Below, in pieces: positions 35,227 through 46,599 of a stretch of DNA of 64,000 nt. The DNA is from Microbotryomycetes sp. JL201 (Eukaryota; Basidiomycota; Microbotryomycetes), in assembly GCA_033819885.1 (NCBI GenBank), contig JAQYUZ010000020.1:62001-126000 (forward strand). The letters are read 5' to 3'. Position 1 is the first letter of the stretch. Each line of letters starts with the position of its first letter. The position numbers and the translations under genes are program-made. The notes beneath the pieces are model-generated. The model was not told the origin of the DNA, made no database searches, and worked only from the letters and a program-made list of their open reading frames with translations.

Positions 35227-37538
35227 GACAAGGGCGGCCCCCTCCAACCAATTAGTACGGCCGTCAGCCGTCGCCCAATTGACAGAGCATACAGCAAGGA
35301 ACAGTACAAGTGTGGGAAACGGATCAAAGTACTGCGCGCGGCGAAAACGAGTCAGCGGTCGAGAAGAGCCAGGACAGCGACTGGTACACACCAAAGTCAA
35401 CGGTTTGTCAAGACCCCAAGCTATGATGATGTGTGTCATGTCAGTACATGCCAGCAGAATATTCGAACGCAAACGCCAAGTTCCGAAACTCACCGATCAA
35501 AATCAGCAAAGGCAAGATGAATAGCGCAACTTGGATTGATGAACCGATGGCAACACTCATACTAAGATCTGTGTAGCACGGGTCCGAGTCAATGTGTGTG
35601 TCTTGACAAATCAGATTCGAAACGGCAACTGACCGAGCTTGTTCTTGGCGGCTACGGTGACAGCTGTCACATGCTCGGCAGCGTTACCGACGAGAGGCAA
35701 CAGAATCAGGCCGATAAACTCTTTCGAGATACTGCCGGTTGACGCCAAGCCATCGATCGCTCCGACAAGCGCCTCGGCAGTTACGCCAGTAATGGCAGTA
35801 ATCACGACAAGCAGCGCCACACTGAACCAGACGCTCGTGCGCGGTGAATTAGAGTCGTGCTTGTCTTTACTGCGCGAGTCTGACGAGCTGTCGGCCTTTT
35901 CGAGATCAGTGTCCCCAGCGCCACCAGCTGTCGTGTACACGCGATGTTCGCCTTCGCCCTCGTGTTGGCTTGTGCGCTCGTGAATTGACGGCTCGCGCAG
36001 AGATGACGCGCGCGACGAGCCGGAAGACGACGAGCCCCATGACGGGATGCGGAAAACACGTCCTTCGGTTGGCGGCTCTGGCCTGCCATCGGCTGCCGGC
36101 AAAATGACAGCGCGAGTGCCGTCGTCACTGACAGGAACGTACAAGTACGCGTGCGTCCACAGCTGGAACAGCAAGTACAGCACGTACGTGACGAGCAACA
36201 GGATGGCAATTCCGCGAGACAGGTTCAAGACGTCACTGTCGGTCGTCTGGATGGACTGCGTTCCACTCGAGTCGACAAACTCGTGGTAACCGACAGGAAT
36301 GACGATGGCAGCGACGGACAGTCCAAGCATGTTGATGTTGGTCTGAGCGGCGCGAATGCCGTAGCCTTGCTCGTGAAATCGGATGCCACCGGCCAAGTAG
36401 CAGCAGCCCAAGACGAGCAGTGAGTTGGAGAGGATCGATCCGAGCATCTGCGCATAGCAAAAGCATCTGAGTACGTGCCTATATCACCACGTCGCCGAAA
36501 CTTACGGCGCTCTGAACAATCTTGAGCTCTCCTTTGACCAAAGCCAAGATGGCAATGATCAATTCGACGGCGTTGCCGAACGACGCGTTGAGCAGTCCAC
36601 CAAAAGCGTCGCCGACGCGCATAGCGAGCTCTTCGGTGGCAAAACTCAGGAGGGCGGCGCATGGAACGATCGCGAGTGCAGCCGTGACAAAGGTGACTGT
36701 GGCGCTTTGTCCACTGAATTCCATGGCCCATGACACTGGGACCATGACGAGCAGGACGTTTAACCACGAATAATTGACGGTGGCCTTGATGCTCGCCTTC
36801 CAGCCGGGGGGTTTGCCAACGGGCACGGTTGGTTCGAGTAACCTCTTTCCGAGGGGCGCACGGGGGGCATTTGGGCCTCCAGGCGTCTGTGTACCGGGTG
36901 GCGCGCCGACCGCGACGGCGAAAGCACCGGTGGGACTGTTTCCCAGCTGGTTGTCGATGAGCGACTTTTCGGCAGGAATGATACGTGTCGCGGGTTGGGC
37001 AAGGCGCCAAGATTGGATACGTTTGATTTTTGCAGCTTGGAACGTGTCGAGCGTGTCTACTTGAGCGTCCAATCCGGCGGCCTTGTTGTCGTGACGGCCA
37101 ACTGTGCTGCGGACCATGTTTGGCAATGAGGCAGTGCGCTGGGGTGTATGCTTCGAGTCGACATTGGTGTCGTTGTTGTCGACGTTGCCGGCGTCATGGT
37201 TGCTCAGCTTGATCTGAATGCGTTCGAGTGCAGTGTGGCGGTGCTCTGGCCCACGTGCAGAGTCGCGTGACTTTGGGGCGGCAGTCGTGTCACTGCCGGG
37301 ACTGTGTGAGGGGTGTGGTGTATCTTGATGCTGTGGATAGGTGGGGCCACCTATACCAGGTTCTTCCGCGGCGGCTGTCCAAGTTTGATAGTGAGCTCGG
37401 ATTCGTCAGCGGCTAATCAACCGAAGCGTCAGCGTGCCACACGAAACCCAACTCACGCCCTTCTGCCTGGGCTGTCGGAGCAGTCGATGAGCTAGAGGTG
37501 TTGGCGCATGAGTAATTGCTACTGGAGGTTTCCACCAT
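35170..37538 (-). CDS. Vacuolar Ca2+/H+ exchanger, CAX/Vcx1 family
   Basis: Antiporter that loads Ca2+ (and often Mn2+) into the vacuole using the proton gradient. Exon 1 (37538 to about 37456) encodes MVETSSSNYSCANTSSSSTA and is joined across an intron to AAEEPGIGGPTYPQHQ, giving a hydrophilic N-terminus of about 150 residues that in this family can be autoinhibitory. The membrane core shows SATVTFVTAALAIVPCAALL and the first cation motif region ATEELAMRVGDAFGGLLNAS with GNAVELIIAILALVKGEL. Then LLVLGCCYLAGGIRFHEQGY, a long Ser- and Asp-rich loop, and the second repeat EFIGLILLPLVGNAAEHVTA. Last come SVAIGSSIQVALFILPLLIL and the terminal helix LEGAALVILYVLIALVFFYY. Both alpha-repeat motifs are intact, so the gene looks functional. 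Its 3' end is duplicated in inverted orientation just downstream. Confidence 0.93.
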
Positions 37539-38001
37539 TCGTTGGTTGATGTGGTATGAACAAAGAATCTCTCGCAGCGTCGCGATCAACGAGCGCCGGA
37601 ACGGCCAAGCAATTAGGGGCTCTCGCCCCACATGGTCACCTCGCCCTTGCTCGTATGCACTTCGGATCGCCCCCTGGCAGCTCGATACAACATACAAAAA
37701 TTTCTCGAGCCATGTACCTGAACGCGATCCGATCCGCTCGGCTGACTGCGCAGAGAGACGGTGGCGGCGGTCCGGCGCATGCTGCTGGCACTGTCATGCC
37801 GAGGACGAAAAAAAATTGAAAAGGCCTCGATCGGACACAAAAAACGGTTGATCAAGTGTCGACAGCATCATGTTACTCCCATCTTGGCCCCTGATGTTCG
37901 CCGGGTGCGTCATTGCAGTCCGTCAAGCTCGAGCCTCTGCTGCTGCTCACACTCGGTATTAGCAGGCGCGACCTAGAGACCGAGGCGGCCGGTTGCACGA
38001 C
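37539..38001. promoter_or_regulatory. Divergent intergenic region (CAX / zinc-ribbon gene)
   Basis: A gap of 463 bp between divergent genes with several overlapping short frames but no recognisable product. It probably carries both promoters. No specific motif is claimed. Confidence 0.35.
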
Positions 38002-38564
38002 ATGGATGACTGTGGTTTCTGCTTTATCTGCATAGGCTGCAGCAAGCGTCTGAGCCAGGCAAGTGTGTCTTGCACCGCCTACGACCGAGAACACTTTTTG
38101 GGACATGTCAGCTGACAATCGCACTCATACATGACAGGAAGGAGACGGTCAAGCACGAGTGTGTCCACGATGTCACAACGCAGCAGTCACTGCGGCCAAG
38201 TCTACCAACTGTCTCGAGCTGTTTTGTGTTCCTGTTCTGCCCATGGGCAGCAGTCACATCTGGTTGTGCTCCATTTGCCAATGGCAATGTGACCAAAGCG
38301 GTCCTGCTCCCCCGCTGCCTCAACAACAACAACACTGGGGTCCGCAGGGCAGCATGATGCAGCCACCATACGGTGGCGGAGGATACGGAGGACCTCCAGG
38401 CATGATGCAGCCGCCACCGCCCCCGCAGCAGTACCGTGAGTTGAACATGACGCTGTGCGGTCTGTACAAACTACTCATCTGACATGCCGAGCATCCTTCT
38501 CTTTGAAGCCGGGCCACAACAACCATCCCAGCCCGGCTACAACCCGAATCCGAACTACCGATAG
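38002..38564 (+). CDS. Small zinc-ribbon protein with Pro/Gly/Gln-rich tail
   Basis: Three exons. Exon 1 (38002-38058) encodes MDDCGFCFICIGCSKRLSQ. The intron 38059-38137 begins GCAAGT, an apparent GC-AG intron, and joins in phase to EGDGQARVCPRCHNAAV. A two-CxxC ribbon is evident: CPRC and, 35 residues on, CSIC within SSHIWLCSICQW. The segment between (KSTNCLELFCVPVLPMGS) matches the pattern of the fungal zinc-ribbon family (zinc_ribbon_15-like) found in small proteins of unknown function. The tail is low complexity: PLPQQQQHWGPQGSMM, YGGGGYGGPPGMM, and after the last intron YPGPQQPSQPGYNPNPNYR. Such tails mediate weak interactions; the function is unknown. The six extra Cys in exon 1 could bind a further metal. 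Confidence 0.75.
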
Positions 38565-38816
38565 GACAAGGCTTTCGCCAGTATTTGCTCGTTTTCTCTA
38601 CTACGTGTTGCTCCTATGCACCCGTGTTGCTCGTTTCGAGACGAAAGGCATTCAAGCCACTGAAGATATACCATTGAGAAGAGTCCGCGCGAGAAACTGA
38701 AAGAGCTTTCTGAATGAGTAGAATTCAAGCAATCTACTGGTATACATGCTCTTTGAAACGCGATGAAACAAGGTCAGCAGAAGCAGTCGCTCGGGCCCCT
38801 TTGTCCAGTGGCCATT

Positions 38817-41770
38817 ATGCCCAACCTGATCACGGTCGCGACATGCAGCCTGAACCAATGGAGTCTGGACTTTGAAGGTATACACGTATGACGCTCGTGC
38901 TGCATGAGTTGAGCCCCACGCGCTCGCCCTCGGGCCGGCCGTAGCAGTCCTCTGCAGCGCAAAACGAGCGAATACTGACGCCGTTTTGTGACACCGCCAG
39001 GCAACCTTGAACGCATTCTGGAGAGTATCAAGATTGCTAAAGAACACGGCGCGCGGTTGCGCATCGGGCCCGAGCTGGAGATCACGTGTGTACACCGGAC
39101 ATACAACAGCGCAGCTCAAGAGGTTTGACCTTTATCCTGTGGAAACAGAGGCTATGGCTGTCAGGACCATTTCCTCGAAGGTGCGTGCCGCGAGCGAGCA
39201 ACCTCCGAGAGGCCCGAGCGCTGACTTGAATGTGCCATGACGACAGGCGACACGCACTTGCACTCGTGGGAAGTACTCGTCAAAATCATCGAGTCGGAAG
39301 TCTGTCAAGACATTGTCGTCGACGTCGGCATGCAAGTCTGTCGTCGAGCTTGATGCGAAACGACTTGCTGACGACGTATACAACCAGGCCGATCATGCAC
39401 AAAAACGTCATTTACAATTGTCGCGTCGTCATTCATGACCGCAAAATCCTGCTCATCAGGCCGAAAATGTGGATGGCCAATGATGGCAACTATCGCGAGT
39501 TGAGATGGTTCACGCCATGGACGAAAGAGAAGCAAACGGAAGAGTTTTGGCTGCCTCGAATGGCAGCCACTGTCACCGGCCAGGTCAGTCGCACGTCCTA
39601 CTGCCTGCTCCGTCAACTTGACCCCCGTGTGACAGACTACGGTTCCGTTTGGCGACGCAGTCGTCTCGACACGCGACACTTGCATCGGCGTCGAGATGTG
39701 TGAAGAGCTGTTCACACCCAGAGCGCAAGTCTATCATCTTTGACACACCGCTTGAATCCGCTGACTGTCTCATCACACAGACCCCACATTGACATGAGCC
39801 TCGACGGGGTTGAAATCTTTACAAACTCATCCGGCAGCCATCACGAACTGCGAAAGCTGTCGACGAGGATCGAGCTCATCAAGGAAGCCACACTCAAAGT
39901 GAGATGATGTCTTTCGTCCAGCAAGATGCTATGTTCACTCGAGCTGCTTGTTTAGGCCGGCGGCATCTACCTATACGCGAACCAGCAAGGTTGCGATGGC
40001 GATCGCCTCTACTACGATGGTTGTGCTTTTATCTGCCTCAATGGAAAAGTTATCGCTCAGGGCTCACAATTTTCGCTCAACGACGTCGAAGTTGTGACGG
40101 CCACGGTCGACATTCAAGAGGTTCGTGCTCATCGCAGTGCGAGTTCAAGAAGCATTCAAGCTGCAAGAAACAAAGTTGCATTCGAGCGGATCCGAGCAGA
40201 GACGAGACTGAGCAGTCACGAAGCCGAGGATTTGATAGAGTGGGAAACGACAAAGCCAGGCGAATTCAAGTATCATATCCCAGAGGAAGAGATCGCGTGA
40301 GTGAAGGTGGAAGCTTCACATTGATCAGGACACTGACGACAGAAGCTTAGACTTGGCCCGGCATGCTGGTTGTGGGACTATTTGCGCCGGTCTCGGACGC
40401 AAGGTTACTTTGTCCCGCTCAGCGGTGGCATCGACAGTTGTGCAACGGCCACAATCGTCTATTCGATGTGCATGCAAGTGTCTAAAGCAGCAGCAGACGG
40501 AAACAAGCAAGTCATTGATGACGCAAGACGCATGACTGGCGAACCAGCAGACTCGACCTACTTGCCAACGGACCCGAGAGAGTTTTGCGGTCGTATATTT
40601 CACACTTGCTACATGGGCACTGAAAACAGCTCGAACGAGACGAGAAAGCGAGCAAAGGACTTGGCAGAGGCCATCGGCAGGTACGTTGCCAAGCCGTAAA
40701 CTGGCTTGAAATTCCTGCTGATGATGCTGTCACGTCCAGCTACCACACTGACCTCAATATGGACTCTGTCATCAACGCTATAAGGTCGTTATTTTTGCTC
40801 GTCACAAACAAAAAGCCCGAGTTTCGTGCACATGGCGGCTCAACGGCAGAGAACCTAGCGCTGCAAAACATTCAAGCAAGGCTGCGCATGCTTCTTGCAT
40901 ACTTGTTTGCCCAGCTGCTGCCGTGGGTCCGTGGCAAGACGGGCAGTCTGCTTGTGTTGGGCAGTGCGAATGTTGACGAGAGGTACGTTACATGTTTCTG
41001 CAAGGACAAAACCTGTCACTGACGCGAAGCGCCGGTAGCCTTCGAGGATACTTGACAAAGTACGACTGTTCGAGTGCAGACATCAACCCTATCGGAGCAA
41101 TTTCCAAAACAGACTTGAAATCGTTTATCGCCTACGCTCAGGTGGCATTCAACCTGCCCGTGCTTGAGGAATTCTTGGACGCTGTCCCCACAGCCGAACT
41201 TGAACCCATCACCGAAGATTATGTGCAGGCGGACGAGGCAGACATGGTCAGGGTCGCCTGATCGAAACCGTCGAGACTGCGCCACTGAAATTTCTCGTCC
41301 TGCAGGGTATGACATATGACGAATTGTCCGTCTATGGTCGTCTTCGTAAAGTCAGTAAACTGGGTCCATTTGGCATGTTTACGAAACTGGCATCGGAATG
41401 GGCTACAAAGTTGACACCGGTCGAGATTGCCGAGAAAGTAAAGACGTTCTTTTTTTACTATGCCATCAACAGGCACAAGATGACGACGTTGACGCCGTCA
41501 TATCATGCCGAGGTGCGTACGTGGTAGTAGCAAACAATTTGACGATCAGGCTGACAGTCGGTGCAGCAATATTCGCCCGATGACAATGTGAGTCATTCGA
41601 TACGCTCCCACGTTTCCCCATTCTCAATTGACAAATCTGATTGCTCGCAGAGGTTTGACCAGAGGCCATTTTTGTACCCTGCTCGCTTCGCATGGCAGTT
41701 CAACAAGATTGATCAAGTGGCGCAACGCATGCCCGACAAGAGTCAAAAGGCAAAAGCCAAAGTAGAATAG
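38817..41770 (+). CDS. QNS1: Glutamine-dependent NAD+ synthetase
   Basis: Final step of NAD synthesis: nicotinic acid adenine dinucleotide plus glutamine and ATP to NAD. The N-terminal glutaminase is a nitrilase-fold amidohydrolase and the C-terminal part is an N-type ATP pyrophosphatase. The start [20 protein letters not shown] is canonical. The catalytic triad is visible: Glu in RIGPELEIT, Lys in [14 protein letters not shown] and Cys in [11 protein letters not shown]. The ammonia-channel and linker region includes [13 protein letters not shown]. The synthetase P-loop is [19 protein letters not shown], followed by [54 protein letters not shown] and the terminal [16 protein letters not shown]. 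At least ten introns, some separating very short exons such as [11 protein letters not shown] near 39152-39180. The gene looks intact. Confidence 0.95.
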
Positions 41771-41871
41771 TTCTCGCAAACCAAAAACCTTTGCATTGTA
41801 CAACAACATTTGAAAAAGGAAGAAAAAAAAAGGACGAGCGTGTATCGATAAGCAGCCGACGTCGGGGCTTG

Positions 41872-44383
41872 TCACTTTGCTGGCAAACGAGAAAAGATCG
41901 AAGGTGTCTCGGGTTCGGACAAGATTTCGTTGGATACTAGATCACATCCGAGTCAGCTTATTTGTCCCCTAGCAAAATTCAGCGAGAAGAGGCGCACCTT
42001 TGCGCTTGACAGACTCCATAATGTCGCCAACAGCCGACCTGTCCAAATCGTCCCTGGCCTTCATCAGGTTTTCGACAAAGCCGAGGTTTGGTCCGTACTT
42101 TTTCCTGAACGGCCAGTACTGTTTATGCACAAAAATTAACGATGACATACAAAGGCCAGAAAGAAGCTTGAAACTTACATCGAGGAACACCATCATCTTG
42201 CTCGAGCTCATCAACGTTAAAACAGTCTCCAACACATCAAAATAAGCCTCCAAGTCCTTGTCCGATTTGTACAACCTGAAGAACTCTTTCGCCTTGTCGA
42301 CATCCCTTCGCATCTTGTCCAAAGCTTGAGGGATTCGAATTTTGGAAGCCCGCTTGATCGACGTCAGATACGTGACCAAAAACGTGTCGACCATGTCTTC
42401 AACCAGCAGCTCGAACAAGTTTGGATTGAGATGCGTTTGATAATCTTCGACCATGTAATCTTTGAGCGTCTCTACGATCTGGACCATTGGGTCGTCCGTG
42501 TACCATTGCTGCTGGAACAAGACTTTTGTTGCCGGCTTGAGATCGTTGAAAATGACGTCGATCAAGACCTGGACGCAGCGTTTCGCAACGTCGAGGTACC
42601 CGTCCATGGCATCGTTGAGTTTGTCTGCGATCACGCCCTTGTATTTTGCCGACACGAGGGGTTCGAGACGCAAGTTGAGAGCTTCTGTAAAGTCTGCGCT
42701 TTTGATCTGATCGTTGGCAAGTGCCATGACGTATTCGACCAGCCCGCCTGGCACTTCGTCCGGTTTGTCGACTTGCTTCTTGAACTCGCTGTTGAGTAGC
42801 GCAAGCCATTGTTTTTGTACACCTCGCATGACTCTGTTGGCCTCCTCGACGACACGCGCGAGAACAGAGGCCTGGTTAGAGTCGAGTGCCAGATCGACTT
42901 GCTGATTGAGCATTTGAAACAGGATGACGGCACCTTGCATTCCGTACTGGCCGTCAACGTCAATCTCTGGAGGTTGCTCGCGCGACATGAATTCTTGCAC
43001 TTCAGTCTTCATCAGATTCGATGTCCACTCGTCCATTTTCTTGACAATCAACGTGAAATAGTCGTTCAGCAAATCTTGCTCTTTGCCGTCGAGCAATGGT
43101 GGCTCGAGCCAATCTGCAGGAATTTCGAGCTCTTTGACCATGGTCGACTTGTACTCTTTCGTGAACTGCGACAGGCGCAGCAGGGATCCGGCGTCCGGAC
43201 CTGATTTGACCCAGGTTTGCAAAAAGTCATACATCGCCTTGTGGTAGCCCTTTGCACTGTCATTGGAGAAAAGATCAGCTCGGCGTCATTGATGATGCTT
43301 TTTCGCCTCACTATACTTGAAAAATCTGCGCCAGGACATGGATGACACGTCAGCAGACTGCCTACAATCATCGTTTCCTACGCACCTTCCAATCGTCCGG
43401 AAACATGGGCACGAGCTCATTGTCAACGAGTGCCAGGTCGTCAAAGATCCACTCGAGGTCCTCGAGCCACGCGACGCCGTTGTCGTTGTGGCGCGCGTAG
43501 CTTCGCTCAACAGAGGTGCGGCACCCGTCTCTGATGGCCTCGAGCACTTTTTGCTTGTAATGTTTGATCGTTCTCGCTTCGGCCTGAACACTCCTGAACC
43601 TAGCCGAGATGTCAATCGTGCCCGCTTTCTTGACCATACGAATCGCCAGGGCTTTCTGGTCGCGCGCGCCTTCTACTTCGGCAATCTTGGCGAGCTTGAC
43701 GGCGACTGCGCCATTGCCATTGCGCGCAAGTTCTACAAGCTCGCGTGCCAAGCGAAAATAGTGCGCCTCGAATGCCTCGATCGTCTCGCCGAGGCGTTCA
43801 AAGTAACGTTCGAGTGTGGCGAGTTGATCCTGTGCCAAGGAGCCCGCCTTGTTCTTGCGCGCTTGCGTCAACGTCTCGTTTCGGAACGTCTCGAGCTCGG
43901 TCAGGTGGTAGTGGATCGGCAGCAAGTTTGGGCTCGGACCGAGCGGGTCTGACCTGTCCTGGCTGAGCAAGTTTGAAACGTACGCCAGACGCGAGTACAT
44001 GTTGCGCAGGGACGTGACCATGTCTAGGGCCTGCGTGAATCTTCTGTGGATGACTGACACCTCGACGAGCTTGCCAAAGCCTTGGATCTGGCCGCGTGGA
44101 TCTGCGACATTGTGTTCAATCTCGTTCATGCTGTCCCTAATGCCCTCTACGGCCGACCTGGCCTGGCCCCCGTTGCAATGGTGTATCAATGAGTTGTAAC
44201 CGATGTAGCCTGTCAGTCGAATGAGCACACCTGTTTCAGTTGCTGCAATCCGGCCTTGACCGTATCGACCTGGTCCTTTGCGCGCGCGTTGAGCGTCGAC
44301 TGGAGCGATGCGCGCTCCTTGTGGATCCTCTGCCTCAGGTGTGGCAATCTCGTCAAAGTCGGGGGCGTCGACAAGTGCTGCAT
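41872..44383 (-). CDS. SEC6: Exocyst complex component Sec6
   Basis: Sec6 is a core rod subunit of the exocyst, tethering secretory vesicles at sites of polarised growth. The first exon, starting at 44383 (MQHLSTPPTLTRLPHLRQRI), contains the coiled-coil KERASLQSTLNARAKDQVDT and splices to ARSAVEGIRDSMNEIEHNVA. The typical VSVIHRRFTQALDMVTSLRN follows. The second large exon (43234 to about 42170) includes LEIPADWLEPPLLDG, GAVILFQMLNQQVDLALDSN and VVETLKDYMVED-like helices (here IVETLKDYMVEDY). The last exons encode YWPFRKKYGPNLGFVENLMK, SVKRK and, after a final intron, VSNEILSEPETPSIF ending at 41872. Plus-strand frames of up to 211 codons here are antisense shadows. The gene converges with QNS1 (about 100 bp apart). 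Confidence 0.92.
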
Positions 44384-44645
44384 GCGTGCCCAAGGCCGAG
44401 TCAGTCAACGCTCGGCTGTTCGGTTGCTTGCGGGCGCGCACTTGCCTCTGCGATCGCGCTGGCAGCTGTCAGCTGCTGGTGATGCGACTGCAACGGGGCC
44501 TGCATCGCTGCTGCTGTTCCCCGGCGGCGCTCCGAGGCCCGTGCGCGTCAGCGGCGTGTGCTGCAAGAAGCAGACCCGCACCGCTCTCGCTCGATCCCTG
44601 TGCCGTCACAACAAAGTCGATCAAGGCCGCGCGACGGGACAGTGC

Positions 44646-46440
44646 ATGCCTCTGAGCCGTGCCGCCGCTGTCGTATTCGCCGTTGACCGTCAGCGTTCGC
44701 TGCTCGTCCTCGTCGCTGCTGCCCAGCACAGGCCCGTCCCGACCACATACATCAACAGCTGGCCTACCGCACGACCAAGCCTGTCTGTACTGGCAATGTC
44801 CACGTCATCAGTCCACAAGAACGGAACGGCGAGAAAGCGGCGCTCCACTGCAGCATCAAACGACGTCGACGTACACGGTGAACGCCGGTCACTATCACCA
44901 GCATCTCGGCAATCTTTGTTCCATTCTCATTCGCACTCGCATGGCGGATCTGGCTCGCATTCCCACTCGCACTCGCATTCGCACTCGCAGGACGATGCTG
45001 CACAGCTCATGGCAGCCTTTTCAGCCAAAGGTTCAGATCCAGGCAGCCGCATCACAATCATCGGTCTGCTCAGCAACGTCGGCCTGACCGTCACAAAGGG
45101 CGTCGCCGGATTCGTTCTCGGGAGCGCCGCATTGCTCGCAGACGCCGCACACAGCGGCAGCGATTTGCTCGCAGACGTAGTCACGCTGACGACTTACAAC
45201 ATGAGCCGTAGACCGGTCAGCCTGACGCATCCTTACGGTTACGGTAGTCAGTCCCGCGCATCCTTCCCGCTTCATTCGATCAATCATGTCTGACCCGAGT
45301 CAATCTGCAGAATACGAGTCGCTCGGCTCTGCGGTCGTCTCCTTTTTACTTCTAGGAACGGCACTCGGCATAGGTGACGCCGATCTGCTCCCTCATCTGC
45401 GAATACGTCACGTGACTGACTCTGTTATTCCTTCCTCAGGCTTGCACTCGTACCACTTGTTGCTCACGACTTTGGCAACCATGCCCGGCATGAATCCAGA
45501 ATTCTTGGCGTCGCTAGACCTATTTCCACATTCGTTCGGACACCATGACCATGGCGCGGAAGTCACTGACCCTGCTGCTGCCGAGACTGTCGATCCCCGA
45601 GCAATGTGGTTCGCGGCGGGCAGTATTGTGGTCAAAGAGTGGTTGTACCGAGCCAGTTGAGTTGACGTCTGACTCTGCGGATCGTCAATTGCTTACAGCC
45701 CATCCTGTTTACAGCGCTCAAGGTCGCAAAGGAGCAGCACTCGAACGTGCTGCTTGCCAATGCGTTCCACCACAGATCAGATGCGTTTGGCTCGCTCGTT
45801 GCTGTCGGCGCTATTGGTGGCGCCTGGCTGGGTTTCCCTGTACTCGACCCGCTCGGCGGCCTGCTCGTCAGCGGCATGATCCTCAAACAGGGCGCGGAAG
45901 TCGGCTTGACGTCTCTCAAAGAGTTGACGGGTGCGCACGGACAGTTCTGATCTTGTCGTCCCTTGCTATGAGTCTGACATGGCGTGTATAGACCAAGTGA
46001 CAGATCCGACGATCGCACCTCAAGTGCACGCACTCCTTGCAACACTTCGCGACCCATCACTGGCACCCCTCGAGCCGTACGAGCAGGACTCTGCAGACTC
46101 AATCTCCACGCCTTCGACGCCAAGACTTGATGCTCGGTTCAACTCTCCTCCTGCCGCACACACACGCTCTCACTCTCATACGCCGCGTCAGAAACAACCG
46201 TCGACCAATGGGGACGTGACTGACAGCGACACGCTTCCAATCTTGTCCATCCCGTCAATCAGGATATTCCAATCAGGTCCATCAATGTTGATCGACATTC
46301 AATTGACATTGCCGTTGTCAATGACTTTGGAACAGTTTGCCAAAATCCAAACGAGGATCCAAGACGAGTGTAGACAAAAGTTTGGATACAAAAGGGTTCG
46401 AGAGGTTGTTGTGAGGTTTTTGAGGCCACAAGACGAGTAA
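44646..46440 (+). CDS. Cation diffusion facilitator, Mmt1/2-like, with His-Ser repeat
   Basis: CDF (ZnT) transporter. The closest architectural match is the mitochondrial iron exporter group Mmt1/Mmt2, based on the first helices and the C-terminal layout. Transmembrane segments include IGLLSNVGLTVTKGVAGFVL, SAALLADAAHSGSDLLADVV with the HxxxD metal site, LGSAVVSFLLLGTALGI, and NAFHHRSDAFGSLVAVGAIG with HxxxD again, then DPLGGLLVSGMILK. The C-terminal cytoplasmic domain ends YKRVREVVVRFLRPQDE. Before helix 1 there is a repeat of HS units (44926-44991), a likely metal buffer or sensor. The start is uncertain: ATG at 44646 (MPLSRAAAVVF) would give a basic, hydrophobic leader suited to mitochondria; ATG at 44794 would remove it. 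It is divergent from SEC6. Confidence 0.82.
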
Positions 46441-46599
46441 ACTCAAGTGGCGAAGCATTGTTTTACGTTACATTTGCATTTTCTCAGCATACTGCTTATT
46501 ATGTGCAACAACGGCAGAGGACTTTTGCGAGCAGATGGGACGAGAAAGACTCATATCACAACAACAACAAGCAGGGAATTCGGAAACCCGAGGACAAAA

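Noticed and set aside
43317-43952. Plus-strand open frame of 211 codons
   Set aside because: It is the antisense shadow of the SEC6 N-terminal exon.
44256-44645. In-frame upstream extension of the CDF transporter
   Set aside because: It runs into the SEC6 5' region, has no conserved feature, and a shorter start gives a better targeting leader.
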